Shown: piece by piece, positions 5,554 through 9,129 of the stretch
Position numbering within the stretch: the stretch's first letter is position 1
Layout of the letters: every line of letters starts with the position of its first letter
Assembly (NCBI GenBank): GCA_027008885.1
Contig: JALVDQ010000313.1
Span: 1-9,129, forward strand
From: Thiotrichaceae bacterium
GTDB lineage: Bacteria; Pseudomonadota; Gammaproteobacteria; Thiotrichales; Thiotrichaceae
DNA length: 9,129 nt
Reading direction: 5' to 3'
Notes under the pieces: generated by a model
What the model saw: the letters and a program-made list of their open reading frames with translations, nothing else
The model's database searches: none
What the model was told of the DNA's origin: nothing
Position numbers and translations under genes: made by a program

Positions 5554-5831
5554 TTAGTGTTGTTATCATAAGCCTCATCGTCATGGGCTATAGCTTTGCT
5601 GATGACCATGACGAGGCTTACGAGTTATTACGCTCAGGTGAAATCTTGCCTTTTGAAAAAATTCTGGAAATTTCTCGTAAACAGGTTCAAGGAATGATCC
5701 TGGAAGTGGAACTTGAGCGTAAAAACAAAGTATTAATTTATGAACTAGAAGTGCTTGATAAAAAAGGTATCGTTTGGGAAATTAAGCTTAATGCAACTAC
5801 AGGCGCTATTATCAAGAAGGAGCAAGACTAA
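5538..5831 (+). CDS. Small exported PepSY-domain protein
   Basis: This 97-residue protein has a signal peptide (1-22, R-R-L then a hydrophobic core, cleavage after SFA) followed by one PepSY domain: the helix FEKILEISRKQVQG, a strand with GMILEVELE, and the strands YELEVLDKKGIVWEIKLNATTGAII. Such small periplasmic PepSY proteins often accompany QseBC/PhoPQ-like two-component systems and diheme cytochromes, and may modulate the sensor; the exact role is not established. The start ATG 5538 lies inside the end of the diheme cytochrome gene (16-base overlap, different frame). Its TAA shares an A with the ATG of the response regulator (TAATG). A long inverted repeat lies within the signal-peptide and early mature codons. 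Confidence 0.82.
   Translation: MGRRLISVVIISLIVMGYSFADDHDEAYELLRSGEILPFEKILEISRKQVQGMILEVELERKNKVLIYELEVLDKKGIVWEIKLNATTGAIIKKEQD
5569..5620 (+). repeat. Long inverted repeat within the PepSY coding start
   Basis: TAAGCCTC (5569-5576) pairs with GAGGCTTA (5613-5620), and GTCATGG (5580-5586) pairs with CCATGAC (5606-5612). This makes 15 base pairs with only a 3-base bulge (ATC) and a 19-base loop. It would form a stable mRNA hairpin about 30 bases after the PepSY start, at the border of the cytochrome and regulatory parts of the operon. There is no T-run, so it is not an ordinary terminator. Confidence 0.7.
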
Positions 5832-6499
5832 TGCGTGTACTACTAGTTGAGGATGACATCAAGCTAGCGGCGCAGATAAAGTCAGCACTACATAAATTTG
5901 GCTATGCTGTAGATATTGCTGATAACGGAGTTGATGGGGAATTCAAAGGTGATGAAGAGCCCTATGAGTTAATTATTCTAGATCTTGGTTTACCACAACG
6001 AGCGGGTTTGGAAGTCTTAAAAAACTGGCGACAAAAAGGTAATAAAATCCCGGTATTAATTTTGACTGCAAGGAATGACTGGAGTGAACGAGTTGATGGG
6101 CTTAAATTGGGTGCAGATGACTATGTTGGTAAACCCTTTTATATGCAAGAACTCCTTGCACGAGTAAATGCCCTAATTAGGCGTAGTCATGGTGAAGCAT
6201 CTTCAAAGTTAAGTGTAGCGGGTATTACGCTAGATGACGAGTGTCAGACTGTCACAAATGCAGATGGCATTGAACATACCCTGACACATATTGAATTTCG
6301 TTTGTTGCACTATTTTATGACGCATCCCAATGTAGTTTTATCAAAAAACCGGTTAATTGAACATATCTATGAGGGCGATACAGAACGAGATGGAAATGTG
6401 ATTGAAGTTTATGTAAGGCGGCTACGCAATAAACTTGGAAAGGATATTTTGCAGACACGCCGTCATCAAGGTTATATCTTTCCTGAGAATCAAAAGTGA
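5831..6499 (+). CDS. OmpR/PhoB-family response regulator
   Basis: This is a DNA-binding response regulator, cytoplasmic, the partner of the downstream kinase. The receiver domain (1-115) has the acidic pair Asp8-Asp9, the phosphorylated Asp51 (LIILDLGLP), Thr79 (LILTARN) and Lys101 (VGKPF). The winged-helix effector domain (about 128-218) shows LTHIEFRLLHYFMTHP, the recognition-helix region VIEVYVRRLRNKLG and the closing wing QTRRHQGYIF. At 222 residues the length is normal for the QseB/PmrA/PhoP group; I do not assign a symbol because the partners differ. Its ATG overlaps the PepSY stop by one base and its TGA overlaps the kinase start (GTGA). The cytochrome operon itself is the most likely target, since regulator and targets share a transcript. 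Confidence 0.93.
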   Translation: MRVLLVEDDIKLAAQIKSALHKFGYAVDIADNGVDGEFKGDEEPYELIILDLGLPQRAGLEVLKNWRQKGNKIPVLILTARNDWSERVDGLKLGADDYVGKPFYMQELLARVNALIRRSHGEASSKLSVAGITLDDECQTVTNADGIEHTLTHIEFRLLHYFMTHPNVVLSKNRLIEHIYEGDTERDGNVIEVYVRRLRNKLGKDILQTRRHQGYIFPENQK

Positions 6500-7833
6500 G
6501 GTCGCTACAAAACCGTCTTCACTCAGGTTTAGCAATAAGCCTGTTTGTCCTAATTATATTAATATTATGGCTGGTGAATACAAGCATTAGCCGTATTACT
6601 AAACAGATGATGTTGACTCGGCTTGAGCATGATGCTCAAGCACTACTTGCCGGCTTGCAACAATCACCGGAAGGTCAGCTCAGCCTTAAAAAGTTGCAGG
6701 TAGGTCATATTTATCAGCAGGTCTATTCTGGTCATTACTATCTTATCTCTAGCGATAAGATACAATTACGCTCCCATTCGCTTTGGGATCAGTCCTTAGA
6801 GCAGCCCGAGGTCAAGCTAGGACAAATAATTGTCCATAATATTAATGGTCCTGATGGTCAACATCTTTTGCAGTGGACTTCACGCTTTAAGCGTTTTAAT
6901 AAAACCATCACGATTACCGTTGCAGAAGATACTACTGCTTTGTTGTCGGCACTACAAACATTTAACCTTTATTTTGCACTTGTTGCTTTCATTGTGCTTG
7001 TTTCCTTGTTATTAATACAAGGTTGGATTGTACGACAATCATTGCGCTCACTCTCTATCATAAAACAAGAACTTTTGGCATTATCAACAGGTGAGATAAA
7101 AAGTCTCTCCAAGCAAGTACCAAGTGAAATTTATCCTTTGGTTGATGAAGTTAATCACTTGTTACAACAGCTAGCAAAACAACTAAAACGCTCACGCAAC
7201 TCCACAGGCAATCTGGCACATAGTTTAAAAAACCCACTAAATTTGTTAATGCAACTCGCAGAATCTGAAGATGCCAAACTACCACGAGCAATACGTGATG
7301 AATTACGCATCAATACCCAGCAGATTCTTCAATTGATGGAAAGTGAGTTAAAAAGAGCTAGATTAGTAGGCTCAGGTGTTCCAGGTCAAAGATTTTTACC
7401 TCAGAAAGAACTACCAGGATTAATTGATGTTCTACAACGTGTTTACCATGATAAAGCACTTAATATTGAATATAACATTATGTCAGAATTAGAGTGTTCG
7501 GCAGATCGTAATGATATGCTAGAGCTATTTGGTAATCTATTGGATAATGCGTGTAAATGGTCTGCCGGAAAAGTACTTTGTACGGTTTATGATAATGAAG
7601 GCTTATTGATTATACAAATAGAAGACAATGGTATCGGTTGTGATACTCAACAAATATCAATTTTGACCCAAAGAGGGGTACGAGTAGATGAATCAACAGC
7701 AGGTACAGGGCTTGGCTTAGCCATAGTTAAAGATATTGTTGAGCTTTACTTGGGAGATATAAGTTTCTCAAAATCTAAACTTGGGGGGCTTTTAGTCTAT
7801 GTTAGTTTGCCAGTATTACAGGTTCGCTACTGA
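6496..7833 (+). CDS. PhoQ/QseC-like sensor histidine kinase
   Basis: This is an inner-membrane sensor kinase expected to phosphorylate the preceding regulator. Order: membrane helix 1 (about 12-27), a periplasmic sensing region (28-155), helix 2 (158-175), a HAMP-like linker (176-228), then the H-box with His242 in NLAHSLKNPL, the N-box GNLLDNACKW (346-355), the G1 box EDNGIG (376-381) and the G2 box AGTGLGLAIV (402-411). The HSLKNPL form of the H-box is typical of PhoQ-type kinases. The periplasmic region has no CxxCH, so heme sensing would have to be indirect, for example through PepSY or the cytochromes. The start is GTG, overlapping the regulator stop by four bases (GTGA). The last gene of the operon; two long inverted repeats lie in its 5' third. 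Confidence 0.92.
   Translation: MRSLQNRLHSGLAISLFVLIILILWLVNTSISRITKQMMLTRLEHDAQALLAGLQQSPEGQLSLKKLQVGHIYQQVYSGHYYLISSDKIQLRSHSLWDQSLEQPEVKLGQIIVHNINGPDGQHLLQWTSRFKRFNKTITITVAEDTTALLSALQTFNLYFALVAFIVLVSLLLIQGWIVRQSLRSLSIIKQELLALSTGEIKSLSKQVPSEIYPLVDEVNHLLQQLAKQLKRSRNSTGNLAHSLKNPLNLLMQLAESEDAKLPRAIRDELRINTQQILQLMESELKRARLVGSGVPGQRFLPQKELPGLIDVLQRVYHDKALNIEYNIMSELECSADRNDMLELFGNLLDNACKWSAGKVLCTVYDNEGLLIIQIEDNGIGCDTQQISILTQRGVRVDESTAGTGLGLAIVKDIVELYLGDISFSKSKLGGLLVYVSLPVLQVRY
6621..6641. repeat. Perfect 21-base palindrome inside the kinase gene
   Basis: GCTTGAGCAT (6621-6630) and ATGCTCAAGC (6632-6641) are exact inverted copies around one G. They cover the codons for Leu43-Ala49 and neighbours (RLEHDAQAL), just after the first membrane helix. 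It could be a protein-binding site, a hairpin in mRNA, or chance. Confidence 0.85.
6739..6762. repeat. Perfect 9-bp inverted repeat inside the kinase gene
   Basis: TATCTTATC (6739-6747) and GATAAGATA (6754-6762) flank a 6-base loop, about 100 bases after the 21-base palindrome. The codons encode part of the periplasmic sensing region (YYLISSDKI). Confidence 0.8.
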
Positions 7834-7867
7834 AAAGCGCCAGATTTCATTTTTGCAGATTATTTGC

Positions 7868-8278
7868 TCATCTCCTGGCAAAGTCCTGACGAATTAGTCT
7901 TATATAGCCAATTAATGCTATCACCAACCAAACTCCCGAACGAAGAATCATGGCTTTTAGCGTTCTCGCTTCAAATAGTCCGCCTGTTTGAATATGCCAG
8001 CCGAAAGCAATAAAAGTGACCAGGGTGGCACTAACAATAAAGATCGCCAACCATGCTGCCCAGCACTTCTGTAGCCAAAAACCTACTCCTGCAATAATAT
8101 AGAAAAAGCCTAGCAAAAAATTAGACCAAAGTACAAAGGGTACATAGTTACCTGCTGCTGCGCGACCTGCGCCATCAATAAACAGTACTTCACCACCTGA
8201 CTTTAGGGTGAGTAATCCAAAGGCAATTGCAATAATGGCAATGAGTTTGAGACCGGGACATTTTTTTGTATTTGACAT
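7868..8278 (-). CDS. Four-helix membrane protein of unknown function
   Basis: This 136-residue inner-membrane protein has four predicted hydrophobic segments at about 10-25, 46-65, 73-92 and 112-129. I recognise the general type: small integral membrane proteins of Proteobacteria with LKLIAIIAIAFGLLTLKSGG near the start and AGNYVPFVLWSNFLLGFFYIIAG in the middle. I know of no established function; a loose resemblance to DoxX-like small membrane proteins is the only alternative I can offer. AGGAAG about nine bases before the ATG supports the start. It lies 24 bases after the DUF2202 gene on the same strand, so the two are probably co-transcribed, and it converges on the kinase gene across a 34-base gap. 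Confidence 0.75.
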   Translation of the reverse strand: MSNTKKCPGLKLIAIIAIAFGLLTLKSGGEVLFIDGAGRAAAGNYVPFVLWSNFLLGFFYIIAGVGFWLQKCWAAWLAIFIVSATLVTFIAFGWHIQTGGLFEARTLKAMILRSGVWLVIALIGYIRLIRQDFARR

Positions 8279-8302
8279 AATCTGGCTTCCTGTTGGTTTC
8301 TC

Positions 8303-8875
8303 TTATTTTCTTCCACAACGTTCTCTCGGCGTATTTAATATCTCTTGAACTTCATCATATAAAGCGGGGATTTGTACGACATAAGAACTGCCTGTGATAC
8401 CTTCAATTTGACTAACAAAAGCACGCAAATGGTTTCTTGATCCACATAAAAGATTATCATAAGTGTCAATAATATCTTGCTTCTCATCCGACACCATTGC
8501 CTTGTAAGAATTAATATCGCGAATATCAGTTTCTTCAACCAGGGCGCCTACCCTCAGTGCGGCAAGGTCATCACTGCCAATCGCAATATTAAAAAGCTGA
8601 TCATATAGATCCTGCAACTCTTGATCTTTATAAGTATTGTGAACACCTGTTGATGGATCATCAATATCATAACGCTCAAGCAACACTCTTATTGCTTCTG
8701 CATGTTTTGTTTCAGCATTAACCGATATATTTTGGAAAGTATTTAAGCGGCTGCCTTTCGCTTCATAGATATCAATATATAAATCACGGGCTAACTCCTC
8801 TTCTTCTCGCATAAACAGTAAACCTGAAATTTCATCAGAAGTTAATTGAGTTGAACCGTTGTAGTTATAACTCAA
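8303..8875 (-). CDS. DUF2202 ferritin-like protein
   Basis: This is a DUF2202 protein, a ferritin-like four-helix bundle of unestablished function. Family marks are GLLFMREEEELARDLY (18-33), the ExxH at Glu55-His58 (NAETKHAEAI), LQDLYDQL (87-94), GALVEETDI (110-118) and SRNHLRAF (146-153). Candidate metal ligands by ferritin-like logic are Glu in 24-27, Glu55, His58, Glu114/Glu115 and His149. The start is doubtful: the only upstream option is TTG at 8875, with no good Shine-Dalgarno; the next ATG (codon 22) would cut into the first conserved helix. Many DUF2202 proteins are exported with an N-terminal signal, absent here. The frame continues upstream for 11 codons to a TGA that ends the neighbouring frame, so the true 5' end may be lost. 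Confidence 0.82.
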   Translation of the reverse strand: MSYNYNGSTQLTSDEISGLLFMREEEELARDLYIDIYEAKGSRLNTFQNISVNAETKHAEAIRVLLERYDIDDPSTGVHNTYKDQELQDLYDQLFNIAIGSDDLAALRVGALVEETDIRDINSYKAMVSDEKQDIIDTYDNLLCGSRNHLRAFVSQIEGITGSSYVVQIPALYDEVQEILNTPRERCGRK

Positions 8876-8908
8876 GTTTCGGAGTTCAAACCTACCCGAT
8901 TTAGTCCG

Positions 8909-9127
8909 TCAAAAGGCATCCTCTCGGGCTTCAAGCTCCAATGTAAAACTATCAAGTTGTAGTGCTTGCTTGAAAAAAGCATTTATGCTCTGTTCAAGAG
9001 CGGACATGATTTGATCTGCCAACTCTCCCAGTTCTGCTCGAAACTGCTCTAAGGTATTGTTGATTAGGCATTTAAATAACCCCCAAAGCCTTTGACCAAA
9101 GCTCAGCCCCATCAAACCATTTGACAT
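8909..9127 (-). CDS. Short helical frame at the window edge, unidentified
   Basis: At least 72 codons, running from an ATG two bases inside the window edge and possibly starting further upstream, end in TGA at 8909-8911. The product is predicted helical, with LFKCLINNTLEQFRAELGEL and an ELEARED tail. I do not recognise it with confidence; the helical, ELEARED-ending start vaguely recalls the N-terminal region of some transposases (ISKra4 type), which would make it a truncated remnant. It is in the same frame as the DUF2202 protein, 33 bases upstream. Confidence 0.4.
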   Translation of the reverse strand: MSNGLMGLSFGQRLWGLFKCLINNTLEQFRAELGELADQIMSALEQSINAFFKQALQLDSFTLELEAREDAF

Positions 9128-9129
9128 CT

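Noticed and set aside
6830..7015. 61-codon + strand frame inside the kinase gene
   Set aside because: Out-of-phase shadow of the kinase periplasmic and second membrane segment; its hydrophobicity reflects the overlapping codons.
7839..7879. Possible terminator between the convergent kinase and membrane-protein genes
   Set aside because: GCCAG and CTGGC can pair but the loop is 31 bases and no T-run follows the stem; too weak to call.

Overview
The window looks like a chromosomal segment of a gammaproteobacterium of moderate-to-low GC. The best clue is the gene order at the left end: the 3' end of tmk, then holB, pilZ (the type IV pilus member of the family, without the c-di-GMP motif) and tatD on one strand. 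This is the classic gammaproteobacterial tmk-holB-pilZ-tatD arrangement. I cannot name a genus from the sequence.

Layout. 1-1753 holds tmk (partial), holB and pilZ, tightly packed on the + strand. 1754-2268 is a roughly 500-base spacer that splits pilZ from tatD. It carries a 40-base imperfect direct repeat about 150 bases apart, a purine-rich short tandem repeat, a strong bidirectional terminator and a large leader hairpin just before tatD. tatD runs 2269-3042. 3043-3932 is about 890 bases without an intact gene and reads as a graveyard: a short element with inverted ends (about 3056-3176), a minus-strand remnant of a membrane-protein frame, an orphan 3' end of guaA joined in frame to a start-less membrane peptide, and a cluster of small hairpins resembling the ends of IS200/IS605-type elements.

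3933-7833 is a compact six-gene + strand operon: a cytochrome b561-type membrane protein, a SHP-like (DUF1924) monoheme cytochrome c, a diheme cytochrome c (DHC), a small exported PepSY protein, an OmpR-family response regulator and a PhoQ/QseC-like histidine kinase. The last four genes overlap at their junctions (16 nt, 1 nt and 4 nt). The cytochromes suggest a periplasmic electron path from quinol through cytochrome b and DHC to an oxygen- or NO-binding SHP. The PepSY/two-component genes suggest that the same operon senses and controls its own expression. A 7-bp inverted repeat sits just upstream of the first ribosome binding site. Three long inverted repeats lie inside the regulatory genes.

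7868-9127 is on the - strand: a four-helix membrane protein of unknown function, a DUF2202 ferritin-like protein, and a short helical frame that reaches the window edge and is separated from the DUF2202 frame by a single in-frame TGA.
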